DNA from: Pedobacter sp.
Lineage (GTDB): Bacteria > Bacteroidota > Bacteroidia > Sphingobacteriales > Sphingobacteriaceae
Reading direction: 5' to 3'
Length of the DNA: 8,064 bases
Assembly (NCBI GenBank): GCA_028287885.1
Contig: JAQBOT010000445.1
Span: 1-8,064, forward strand
Under the pieces are notes generated by a model. It was not told where the DNA came from, searched no databases, and was given only the letters and a program-made list of their open reading frames with translations. Both the position numbers and the translations under genes were made by a program. Positions within the stretch are counted from its first letter, which is position 1, and every line of letters begins with the position of its first letter. Positions 1 to 6,243 of the stretch are shown here, in pieces.

Positions 1-1245
1 CGTAAACCGGGCATAAGCGGCCACAACAAGTCCAGTGGTACCGGTCTCCGTTGGCAAAGACGAAATGGTAAAGATGATTATGGGTACAAATAATAAACCT
101 GAAGCCACGCCCTGAAGGATCACTGGAAAAAGTAGGTCCATAAAAGAAAGGTCTGGTGTCATTGTAAAATAAATCCAGGCATTATACCCCGCCATGATCA
201 GGAAACCCATAACTAAAAAGCGTTTTGTAGAATGCCGTTTGGCCAAAGTCAGTTGAGTGGAGATGATTAATGTGCCCACCATACCCGCGATATTACAAAG
301 TGCGAGCGAAATGATTTGCAGTGTACTCCACTTTAGGACACCACCAACGTAATTGTAGACAAGATTAATGCTGTCTTTGCTTCCATAATATATGGCCAGC
401 AAACAAAGCCCAATTATGAAATTGGGATACTTAAACGCTTTAATATGAATGAGCGGTCTTTTAATAATTGATTGTCGATAAATGAAGAGTGAAACGCAAG
501 AAAATGTGATTGATGCACTTAAAAGTATCCGCTTATCAGCAAACCAGTAGTATTTAGAACCGTAGATCATCGTGTAAGCAAAAGCTATTGCCGCACAGGA
601 AAATACAATAAATCCCGCCCAATCGATCTGATACAATGGATGGGGTTTGTGACCAGAAGAACTCCTGAAGCTTAATAGGATAATGACAACCGTTAGTACT
701 TGGAAGCCCATGAGATAATAATAGGTAACCTTCCAATCGGCTGAGTTAACTACAATTGCTCCGACCAGACCAATTAATACCGTGTTGGCGAGGATAGCAC
801 CATAAAATACTGCCGACCCGATGGCTTGTGCACATTCGCTCCGCAAGCGTGTAAAAATTAAAATGAGCGCGCATGCGGCTGTATTGCCCACCAGAATGCC
901 TTGTAAGAATCTGAAAACAAAAAACATATTGATATCCTGGCAATTTACACACAGACAATTTATTAGAATAGCCAGTATGATGTTCGTTAACAGATAGGTT
1001 CTCATTTCGAAATACCTCAAAAATCGAAATTGTATAGGTAAGATGGAGATTATGCCCGCATAGGTTAACAGCAGCGCAAATGAAATGTCTTCGGGCTGTG
1101 CCCCAAGATAGGCAATCATGTAATTTTGCGTAAGCGAAAACATTCCAAACTGCATAAGTGAAGACAGCAGGATGAGGAAGAGTGCAATTCGCAGGGCCCA
1201 CTGCCAGTCAGTTATCCAGTTTTTGAAATAGACAGGTTTTGTCAT
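1..1245 (-). CDS. MFS drug efflux transporter, DHA2/EmrB-like (3' end outside window)
   Basis: This is the inner-membrane pump of a tripartite efflux system, expected to export drugs or other toxic small molecules by proton antiport. The frame is open from the ATG at 1245 to base 1 without a stop, giving 415 residues. I see about 12 hydrophobic segments (roughly residues 17-40, 55-73, 83-100, 106-130, 140-165, 175-192, 209-228, 240-256, 274-290, 307-330, 343-362 and 370-395). Together with the roughly 100 residues missing past the window edge, this fits the 14-TM DHA2 family. The loop after TM2 (RFLRYFEMRTY) sits where the MFS motif A (GxxxDRxGRR) belongs but lacks its Asp and most of its pattern, a common degeneration in Bacteroidota EmrB-like pumps. 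The start overlaps the adaptor stop codon by one base (TAATG), so translation is probably coupled. The substrate cannot be told from sequence. Confidence 0.9.
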   Translation of the reverse strand, partial: MTKPVYFKNWITDWQWALRIALFLILLSSLMQFGMFSLTQNYMIAYLGAQPEDISFALLLTYAGIISILPIQFRFLRYFEMRTYLLTNIILAILINCLCVNCQDINMFFVFRFLQGILVGNTAACALILIFTRLRSECAQAIGSAVFYGAILANTVLIGLVGAIVVNSADWKVTYYYLMGFQVLTVVIILLSFRSSSGHKPHPLYQIDWAGFIVFSCAAIAFAYTMIYGSKYYWFADKRILLSASITFSCVSLFIYRQSIIKRPLIHIKAFKYPNFIIGLCLLAIYYGSKDSINLVYNYVGGVLKWSTLQIISLALCNIAGMVGTLIISTQLTLAKRHSTKRFLVMGFLIMAGYNAWIYFTMTPDLSFMDLLFPVILQGVASGLLFVPIIIFTISSLPTETGTTGLVVAAYARFT

Positions 1246-2288
1246 TATGGTCTTTTTTTAACAGCTACGGTCACATTCATGCCCGTAATGAATTGATTCG
1301 TATTCTTATCCTCAAATGCAATTTTCACGGGCACCCGTTGAATGATCTTGACGAAATTTCCAGTGGAGTTGTCAGGTGGTAATAAAGAAAACCTAGAACC
1401 GGTCGAACCGGCTATGGCCTCAATTTTCCCTTTAAATACGCTCCCGTCTATAGCATCCACTTTAATTTCTACAGGCTGTCCTACGTACATACCTTCAACT
1501 TGCGTTTCCTTAAAATTTGCGTTGACCCATTTTGCTTTTTCATTGATGATACTAACCAAAGGCTGTCCGGGCTGAATTTGCTGGCCCTCTAAAATATTCT
1601 TTCGGCCCATTCTTCCGGAGTATGGCGCCCTAATAATTGTGTAGGATAAGTTAAGTTGGGCCAATTCAAGTGAAGCTTTTTTCCTTTTGAAATCCGCTTT
1701 TAGCAAGGCAAAATGCGTTTTCAACTCTTCCACTTTTGCCTGGTTAGCGCCTAAGCTATTCTTGGCAGCGCTGTAATCACTTGCGGCTGCATCAAAGCGC
1801 GCATGTACCTGCTCCAGATCGGACCCGGTCGCCGCTTCTTCCTTCACTAAATTTTTGTAACGCCTGATATCCTGCTGCTGCTGAACATACTTTGCTTCTG
1901 CGCCTTTGATCTGGTCTTTATTTATATTTGTGCCCAACTCGGCGGACCTTATTCCTGCAGTCAAAACCGTAAACTGTGCCTCTGCATCGTCTATAGCAGC
2001 CTCTGCAGTCTCCAGTTGAGCCTTGTATTCTCGGTTGTCCAGTATAACGAGCGTATCACCCTTTTTTACCAGTTGATGCTCCTCGAACTTAACATGCTCG
2101 ATATAACCACCGGCCCGCGCAGATACAGGATTAATATAAGACTCAACCTGTGCATCATTCGTTTCCTCATAGTGCCGGCTAAATCCCAAATACTGGATAG
2201 AATAAAATGTTCCTGCTACGATCAGCAAAAAAGCAATGATCGTTATAACTACGTTTCCGGGATGTACTTTATGTTTGGTCGTTTTCAT
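1245..2288 (-). CDS. HlyD/EmrA-family periplasmic adaptor (membrane fusion protein)
   Basis: This 347-residue adaptor links the MFS pump to the outer-membrane channel. It has a short cytoplasmic N-terminus, one membrane anchor (about residues 12-34) and the family signature TNDAQVESYINPVSARAGG (residues 43-61) that opens the first half of the lipoyl-like domain. A long Ala/Glu/Lys-rich alpha-helical hairpin runs over about residues 90-215. The second lipoyl half follows (IRAPYSGRMGRKNILEGQQI, about 219-238), and then a beta-barrel domain (WVNANFKETQV..GMYVGQPVEIKVDA). This order and length match EmrA-type adaptors. It starts 6 nt after the TolC-like stop and its stop shares one base with the MFS start, so all three efflux genes form one operon. 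No strong Shine-Dalgarno precedes it, only an A-rich leader, which is normal for Bacteroidota. The gene looks intact. Confidence 0.95.
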   Translation of the reverse strand: MKTTKHKVHPGNVVITIIAFLLIVAGTFYSIQYLGFSRHYEETNDAQVESYINPVSARAGGYIEHVKFEEHQLVKKGDTLVILDNREYKAQLETAEAAIDDAEAQFTVLTAGIRSAELGTNINKDQIKGAEAKYVQQQQDIRRYKNLVKEEAATGSDLEQVHARFDAAASDYSAAKNSLGANQAKVEELKTHFALLKADFKRKKASLELAQLNLSYTIIRAPYSGRMGRKNILEGQQIQPGQPLVSIINEKAKWVNANFKETQVEGMYVGQPVEIKVDAIDGSVFKGKIEAIAGSTGSRFSLLPPDNSTGNFVKIIQRVPVKIAFEDKNTNQFITGMNVTVAVKKRP

Positions 2289-2294
2289 TTTTTC

Positions 2295-3653
2295 TTATAG
2301 ATTCCCGCTGGTGTAAAGGATATGATAATAGATTGTAAGTGCGTCTGTTTGCGCTTTGATCAAGTTAAATCTAGATTCCTGGTAAAGATTATCTGCATCA
2401 AGAAGATCGGTTAATAAGGCCAGTTGATTAAAATATTTCGTGCTGACTATGCGGTAATTGACCCGCGACTGCTCGACAGAACGCTGGTTTACCGAGATAC
2501 GCTGTAGTGCTTCAATATATTTTACGTAATAAGATGTGACGTCGGTGGTCACATTGTCCGCAATTGCCTGCTGCTGTAGCTCAAGTTCTTTAACGCGTAG
2601 CTTACCCGCCGCCAGCTTGCTTTTATTGTGATAAAGTGAGGAGATACTATATTGCGCTTTAAGCCCGACAAATCCGATGGAATAAGCTTGATCAACTGGC
2701 GGGAAAAATAAATTATTGGGGTAGTTCAGGCCATATGCGGTATAAAATGCCAAGGTAGGCTTGTTATTGCTTGCAATACCACTAACGCGCGCCCGTTGAA
2801 GCGCTACCTTCTCCCCTGCCTTCCGAACACTGTATGATGATATGCCCGCACGCTCAATGACCCTCAATAATGATTCTGGTTTTGGTTTCGACATTCCGGC
2901 GGAATCTGTAGGAACAAGGCGGACATTGTCTGGGACATTCATCAATACGTCCAATCTTTGATTGGCAATGCGAATATCATTTTCTGTCTGCTGTAAAGAA
3001 AGTTCAACATTGGACAACATCACCTCAGCCCGTAACACATCGCTTTTAGTAACCTTTTGATTTTTATATAAAGCATTGATATTGGTTAGCCGTGTACCTG
3101 CCTTATTCAACTGATCCAACACCAATCGCTTCAGATCAGCAAGACGGACGAGGTCCAGGTATTGGCTTGCGGTTTGCAGGCCGATGTTTCCAGATTGGTC
3201 CTCCGCACTCAGTTTAGCCAGGTATTCGCGAGAAGTTTGTTCCTTTTCAAATGCGCGCTGGCGACCACCGTTATATATGTTAAACAAAGCATCAAATCCC
3301 AGTGAAGCTGCATTTGGTGTTGGTTTCCTTGGCCCGGTACTCGACTTGCTAAGTCCCTGGGTGTAAAGTGTCAGGTCGGAGAACCTTTGATACGAGCTGC
3401 TAACATTTATTGTCGGTAATGCAGCCTGAAAAGCGTCATGCCGGTCTTCAGCAGCTGCGCTTTCTTCAACACGCGCTGCCTGAACCCATTTGTTTTGACT
3501 TTTGGAAAACTGAACTGCCTCGGAAAGGGAAATACGGAAGTCGGCGTTAGACGTTTGCGCGACTGCTTTATTTAATCCGCCCAACAAAACAAGTAAAAGT
3601 GAAATGCTTGCGAGGAAGAAGATTTTTCTGTCGTTAAATAAATACTTAATCAT
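2295..3653 (-). CDS. TolC-like outer-membrane efflux channel protein
   Basis: A 452-residue outer-membrane factor that forms the exit duct of the efflux complex. It begins with a Sec signal peptide (basic start, hydrophobic core about residues 11-27, likely cleavage after AVA at residue 32). The mature protein starts with the family's typical ISLSEAVQFSKSQN helix. The rest shows two repeats of long amphipathic helices, including LRAEVMLSNVELSLQQTENDIRIANQRL, and the late SRVNYRIVSTKYFNQLALLTDLLDAD segment, which matches the conserved LLDA motif near the end of TolC homologues. Length is normal. Its ATG lies inside the end of the short TetR gene (8-nt overlap), and the adaptor follows after 6 nt. 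No frameshift or missing part is visible. Confidence 0.95.
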   Translation of the reverse strand: MIKYLFNDRKIFFLASISLLLVLLGGLNKAVAQTSNADFRISLSEAVQFSKSQNKWVQAARVEESAAAEDRHDAFQAALPTINVSSSYQRFSDLTLYTQGLSKSSTGPRKPTPNAASLGFDALFNIYNGGRQRAFEKEQTSREYLAKLSAEDQSGNIGLQTASQYLDLVRLADLKRLVLDQLNKAGTRLTNINALYKNQKVTKSDVLRAEVMLSNVELSLQQTENDIRIANQRLDVLMNVPDNVRLVPTDSAGMSKPKPESLLRVIERAGISSYSVRKAGEKVALQRARVSGIASNNKPTLAFYTAYGLNYPNNLFFPPVDQAYSIGFVGLKAQYSISSLYHNKSKLAAGKLRVKELELQQQAIADNVTTDVTSYYVKYIEALQRISVNQRSVEQSRVNYRIVSTKYFNQLALLTDLLDADNLYQESRFNLIKAQTDALTIYYHILYTSGNL

Positions 3654-3957
3654 TAAATAATTTTATTGATTGAAGAGGCACGGGAACAACCATCGACATG
3701 CAATGGTCGATCATTCGTCTGGAGATATCTTCCTTCATTGGTTTATCCAAGTGAATGAGTGAGCTCAAGTTTCCTGTAAAAACTGATGGTATACTGATCT
3801 TGGCCGAGTTTACATAAAGCTCTTTCGCTATCAGCCTGATAGAAGTTCTATCAAAACCATGTTGGGCAAAAAGTCCTTCCGCCGCTTTTGACAGAATTTG
3901 CTTGCGATCCAGTAACAAATAATCTGTTTGTCCGGTCATGTCCAACTTATTAATCAT
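3646..3957 (-). CDS. TetR/AcrR-family regulator, truncated (DNA-binding domain only)
   Basis: Residues about 17-57 are a clear TetR helix-turn-helix domain: RKQILSKAAEGLFAQHGF followed by TSIRLIAKELYVNSAKIS. A normal family member is about 190-210 residues with a C-terminal ligand and dimer domain; this one is 103. After AKIS the usual YYFGSKE-type motif is absent, and the last 45 residues do not show the usual helical domain. The final residues (KEDISRRMIDHCMSMV...) could be the tail of the original protein, in which case about 90 middle residues were lost without breaking the frame; that is inference. The stop overlaps the TolC ATG by 8 nt (ATGATTAA), the kind of coupling expected of an intact local repressor. 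Met7 (ATG at 3939) is a possible alternative start. The 143 bp between this gene and the AraC gene show only a weak promoter-like box (GAAATTTG, minus strand, 3973-3966). Whether the short protein still binds DNA is unknown. Confidence 0.7.
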   Translation of the reverse strand: MINKLDMTGQTDYLLLDRKQILSKAAEGLFAQHGFDRTSIRLIAKELYVNSAKISIPSVFTGNLSSLIHLDKPMKEDISRRMIDHCMSMVVPVPLQSIKLFND

Positions 3958-4100
3958 TGATAGGACAAATTTCCGCTGAAAACAGCAACTTATATCGGCT
4001 GAATTACCTCAGTATTCGTCGAAATGGCTTATTGCACCGCACATAATACATCAGAGAGATCCCATGCAGGCATTATGACTGCTGGTCCGGCTAGTAGACA

Positions 4101-4992
4101 TTAAAGAAACTTTTTGCGGTATGCTATAGGTGACATGCCGGAATTGGCCCTGAAGAATTTACCAAATACAGATTGATCTGAAAAATTCAACATGCCGCTG
4201 ATCTGTGAAACTGTAAGCGTTTTATTTTGCAAAAGTACTTTGGCTTCCAGGACAATCGTCTCGTCGATCCATTTCCCGGCAGATTTTCCAGTCTGCTTTT
4301 TAACAGCAGCAGAAAGCGACTTTGGCAACACATGCAGATGGCTGGCGTAAAATTCAAGTCTGCGCTCATGCATATAATTACGGTTGAGCAGTTGTTTAAA
4401 TTTCATGAAAAGTGTATAGCCGGTAAGCGACGACTGAATCCGTTTTGAATGCTGGCGGTGGTAAGCGTCGATCTCGTATATCAGTGCAAAGATATAATTT
4501 CGAATAATTTCAGATTGGTGATAATTAGCGGTCGCTTGCGTCAGACGGATAATCTCGAAAAGCTTGCTAAATTTTAGGTTGTAAAATTGGGTTAACGCCA
4601 AAACATGCTGGTCGCCGTTTTCAAAGAAATCATACTTGTTAAGAAATAACAGATCCGCATATTGTTCCAGCAAGAAAGTGTTTTTAAAAAAAAATAATGT
4701 CCATTTTCAAATGGTCACTGCGTTTACGAAAACTGCGGATCACAGATGGTGCGAGGGTGATGAGAGAAGGTGACTCTATTTCATAGCTATTTAGTCCAGC
4801 TTGTAAATAAATGCTGCCTTCCGAAAGGTGAGCCATGGCGTAACTTTCCGCCCGGTAGGGTTCTTCAGTGTAGGGATGACCAGTCGCGGATATCAACAAA
4901 TATTCCTTGCTCGTATCTGGCACAGAGAAAAGGCGGCTATGTCTTGAAAGCGAAATTGTCTTAATGATTTCCACCGGTGTAAAATAATACAT
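4101..4992 (-). CDS. AraC-family transcriptional regulator, split by an apparent frameshift
   Basis: Two adjacent minus-strand frames make one AraC regulator of about 296 residues. The first (4992-4684, 102 aa) is the N-terminal cupin-like sensor region, ending ...LAPSVIRSFRKRSDHLKMDIIFF then TAA. The second (through 4101) carries LLEQYADLLFLNKYDFFENGDQHVLAL, a middle helical part with SEIIRNYIFALIYEID, and the double helix-turn-helix: MHERRLEFYASHLHVLPKSLS..., then LTVSQISGMLNFSDQSVFGKFFRANSGMSPIAYRKKFL. The join is a run of nine Ts on the sense strand. With eight Ts the frame reads on as IIFF-KNTFLLEQYADLL, exactly as expected for the family. The gene lies upstream of, and in line with, the TetR/efflux operon, so it is a candidate regulator of the pump. 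It may be an assembly error, a broken gene, or a gene expressed by slippage. The DNA-binding half alone has no ATG of its own near its beginning (only TTG at 4673). Confidence 0.85.
4686..4694 (-). other. Run of nine Ts at the AraC frame break (possible slippage or +1 frameshift site)
   Basis: The sense strand reads ATT ATT TTT TTT TAA AAA C across nine Ts and five As. Skipping one T restores the AraC frame precisely. The context suits RNA polymerase slippage on a T9 run, and also a +1 ribosomal shift at TTT TAA, similar in logic to the release-factor-2 site. It is equally a typical place for a sequencing homopolymer error. Confidence 0.6.
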
Positions 4993-5025
4993 TCGATTGT
5001 CTTTTTCACCAATATTCCTGCCTGT

Positions 5026-5039
5026 TTAGGTATGAATTG
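5026..5039 (+). repeat. 14-bp direct repeat, left copy (TTAGGTATGAATTG)
   Basis: The sequence TTAGGTATGAATTG is present here and again, in the same orientation, at 5413-5426. The two copies bracket the panB remnant. A perfect 14-mer repeated within 400 bp is unlikely by chance. It could be a footprint of an insertion or excision, or a shared regulatory element. Confidence 0.7.
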
Positions 5040-5122
5040 CTCCATTTGCACTGATTCTTGAGCCGTAACGACGAAACTTCATGTCAACTGATGTCTAAAT
5101 TGCATTTGCAAAGTGTTAATAA

Positions 5123-5326
5123 AAACAACGAAATGTCAGTTTCAAGCAGCATTTAGAAAAGTATACGAGTAAAGTTCTTCAGCACATGAAAGACGCCGGT
5201 GATAAGAATACTAAGCTTACTGCATACGATTTTTCCATGGCACGGATTTTTGACGAAGCATGTATAGATGTGCTCCTTGTAGGAGATTTGCTGCCAATTT
5301 ATGATCGCAAGAAAATAGAGAGGTAA
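5123..5326 (+). pseudogene. panB: Remnant of panB (3-methyl-2-oxobutanoate hydroxymethyltransferase), N-terminal part
   Basis: The frame open over 5123-5326 reads LEKYTSKVLQHMK then TKLTAYDFSMARIF and DEACIDVLLVGD. This matches the N-terminus of ketopantoate hydroxymethyltransferase, whose usual pattern is RxTTxxLxxMK...ISMLTAYDYxxAKxxDEAGxDxxLVGDS. PanB makes ketopantoate from alpha-ketoisovalerate and methylenetetrahydrofolate for pantothenate and CoA synthesis. Only about 50-65 of the usual 260-275 residues survive. After LLVGD the family similarity stops (LLPIYDRKKIER, stop at 5324), so the SxGN..G..TT region and the remaining barrel are missing. An ATG TCA GTT at 5133 in another frame resembles the common MSV start of PanB, which would imply a frameshift just after it. 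In the fragment's own frame the first ATG is at 5186. It is not a working enzyme. An intact copy probably lies elsewhere in the genome. Confidence 0.75.
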
Positions 5327-5412
5327 CAGATCTTTCAGAACCTAACATACATTTTCAGATTTGTTGGCTGGCTAATGTCGCTGTTCGGTCTGCCGCCTTT
5401 TATTTAGGTTTA

Positions 5413-5426
5413 TTAGGTATGAATTG
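5413..5426 (+). repeat. 14-bp direct repeat, right copy (TTAGGTATGAATTG)
   Basis: Second perfect copy of the 14-mer found at 5026-5039, same orientation, 387 bp away. It lies 8 bases before the stop codon of the minus-strand PPC gene, so it sits in that gene's 3' flank. Confidence 0.7.
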
Positions 5427-5433
5427 AATTCGA

Positions 5434-5938
5434 TTAATCTATTTCAACATCGATCATTTCTGCTTGAAATTCCTCGTTATATGTTTTGTATAAGTATGTT
5501 GGTTCTACCGTAACAATTACCTCAAGGGTAGGCCCTACTATCATTTTCAACAAATGTCCGCCTGTAACCGAGCCACCCTTCAAAGAAGCGGTAGCATGTG
5601 CATGAACAATTGGTTTCCCCGCTGACCAGGTAATGTTGCCCATGAGGGATGTAACTTCGGCAATCCCGACAGGAATTACCTGATACATCAACCGTTCGAA
5701 ATCAAACCAACCCAGCTCAAGGCTAAATGCACTACCCATACCCTGAAAATGGGCACTTTTTGCATCCTGTTTAAGGGCGAATTCTGTCAAACCAGATAAA
5801 ACCTCATCTTCTTTTGAAAAAACAACCATATAGGTTTTAACCCTTCCAAAACTGCTTAATAGTTTTACTTTCATCCTAGGCGCATTTGCCGGCTTCCACA
5901 CGATTGGACGATGTGGCACGATATTCTTCTTGTTGCAT
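5434..5938 (-). CDS. PPC/DUF296 domain protein, apparent frameshift near the N-terminus
   Basis: The PPC domain is clear: KTYMVVFSKEDEVLSGLTEFA, then AKSAHFQGMGSAFSLELGWFD, LMGNITWSAGKPIVHAHAT and GGHLLKMIVGPTLEVIVTVE. An HxH (codons at 5603-5595) and a GGH (within 5562-5551) supply three conserved histidines. A long frame runs back to an ATG at 6078, but I prefer the ATG at 5938. Its frame reads MQQEEYRATSSNRVEAG and joins APRMKVKLLSS if one base is dropped from the AAAT at about 5886-5883. The result (about 167 aa) aligns with the paralogue at 6935-7527 (AQEYVSLTQ...KAKLLS). The 6078 start would also sit on top of an operator-like palindrome and upstream of a good promoter. In this reading there is no signal peptide, so the protein would be cytoplasmic, unlike its paralogue. 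Met at 5874 (MKVKLLSS) is a third possible start. PPC proteins form trimers; the function of stand-alone bacterial ones is poorly known. Confidence 0.75.
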
Positions 5939-5960
5939 TGTTCTTGTTTAATAGTATTAT

Positions 5961-5992
5961 TGACCAGCCACTTATCTGACCAGCCACTTATC
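5961..5992. repeat. Tandem duplication of a 16-bp unit
   Basis: The unit TGACCAGCCACTTATC occurs twice head to tail (5961-5976 and 5977-5992). Sixteen is not a multiple of three, so the duplication changes reading frame between its two sides. It lies downstream of the proposed promoter of the minus-strand PPC gene and upstream of the ATG at 5938, so it probably falls in the 5' leader. It looks like a recent slippage event or a structured leader element. Confidence 0.85.
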
Positions 5993-6026
5993 TTTGCAAT
6001 TAGGCCAAACCGCCCAACAACTCGTA

Positions 6027-6058
6027 CAAATCTGGGAACAAACAATAACAAACGCCAA
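6027..6058 (-). promoter_or_regulatory. Bacteroidota-type promoter for the minus-strand PPC gene
   Basis: On the minus strand TTG (6058-6056) is followed by 21 nt and CAGATTTG (6034-6027), a 7/8 match in form to the TAnnTTTG -7 box. The spacing fits the -33/-7 layout of Bacteroidota primary-sigma promoters. The same TTG-21-box layout, at the same 21-nt distance from the same palindrome, stands before the plus-strand PPC gene. Transcription would start near 6020, placing the ATG at 6078 upstream of the transcript. Confidence 0.6.
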
Positions 6059-6078
6059 CAAACTATATCAAGAAACAT

Positions 6079-6096
6079 CCTTAAACTAGTTTAAGG
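6079..6096. promoter_or_regulatory. Operator-like 18-bp perfect palindrome (CCTTAAACTAGTTTAAGG)
   Basis: The 18 bases are a perfect inverted repeat with core CTTAAAC-TA-GTTTAAG (6080-6095). The core recurs as CTTAAAC-AA-GTTTAAG at 6848-6863. Both copies sit next to the CRP-like gene and 21 nt upstream of the TTG of a PPC-gene promoter. A dimeric helix-turn-helix regulator is the natural ligand, with the adjacent CRP-like protein the leading candidate. The sequence differs from the classical TGTGA-N6-TCACA and TTGAT-N4-ATCAA sites, so the pairing is inference. Confidence 0.7.
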
Positions 6097-6206
6097 AAAT
6101 AAGAAGTAGACTCTTCTACTTGGGTGAAAATGGTGTCGGATATGAAGTCGACTTGCACATTCTTTTGGGCCACGACTTTCTTTGCTTGAATGAAAGCTTT
6201 TTTCAT
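6081..6206 (-). CDS. Possible 41-residue small protein, unrecognised
   Basis: A minus-strand frame starts with ATG at 6206 and reads MKKAFIQAKKVVAQKNVQVD...STSYFLKLV before TAA at 6083-6081. It has a basic N-terminal third and no clear membrane segment or family motif. It is preceded only by CTTAAAG and ends inside the operator-like palindrome. I do not recognise it. A chance open frame in an AT-rich intergenic stretch is quite possible; the plausible codon mix and the Lys-rich start are the only support. Confidence 0.2.
   Translation of the reverse strand: MKKAFIQAKKVVAQKNVQVDFISDTIFTQVEESTSYFLKLV
6104..6121. repeat. Short hairpin (7-bp stem, 4-nt loop) beside the operator
   Basis: AAGTAGA-CTCT-TCTACTT forms a perfect 7-bp stem 8 bases from the palindrome at 6079-6096, in the interval between the minus-strand PPC promoter and the CRP-like gene. 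There is no T-tract after it on either strand, so it is not a standard terminator. It may be part of the leader of the CRP-like gene or an accessory site. Confidence 0.35.
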
Positions 6207-6243
6207 CTTTAAGCTTGTTATACGTTTCTTTGTGTCCTAATCA

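Larger units (their letters stand above)
4993..5433. other. Gene-poor intergenic stretch with a panB remnant
   Basis: These 441 bases hold no intact gene. From left to right they contain the presumed upstream region of the AraC gene, one copy of a 14-bp direct repeat (5026-5039), a decayed plus-strand panB fragment (within 5123-5326), and about 85 bases with nothing recognisable. The second repeat copy follows (5413-5426), just beyond the stop of the minus-strand PPC gene at 5434. I see no tRNA, terminal inverted repeats or transposase here. Confidence 0.7.

Noticed and set aside
554..736. Open minus-strand frame of 60 codons
   Set aside because: Shadow of the same MFS gene in another frame.
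746..1201. Open minus-strand frame of 151 codons
   Set aside because: It lies within the MFS transporter in another frame. The transporter frame (1245 to 1) gives continuous membrane-protein sequence, while this one is Cys/His/Asn-rich without any family pattern.
1342..1575. Plus-strand open frame inside the adaptor gene
   Set aside because: Antisense to a strongly supported HlyD/EmrA-like gene, with no recognisable protein pattern.
2016..2300. Plus-strand open frame over the start of the adaptor gene
   Set aside because: Antisense shadow; its sequence reflects the complement of the signal anchor and lipoyl region.
5026..5426. Insertion sequence or transposon between the 14-bp repeats
   Set aside because: The enclosed 373 bases have no transposase fragment and no terminal inverted repeats, only the panB remnant, so a mobile element cannot be claimed.
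6104..6121. Hairpin considered as an intrinsic terminator
   Set aside because: No run of Ts follows on either strand, and no gene ends just before it in the right orientation unless the doubtful 41-residue frame is counted.
6145..6154. AAGTCGACTT palindrome upstream of the CRP-like gene
   Set aside because: A perfect 10-bp palindrome, but short enough to occur by chance, not repeated elsewhere, and not in a promoter-like position.
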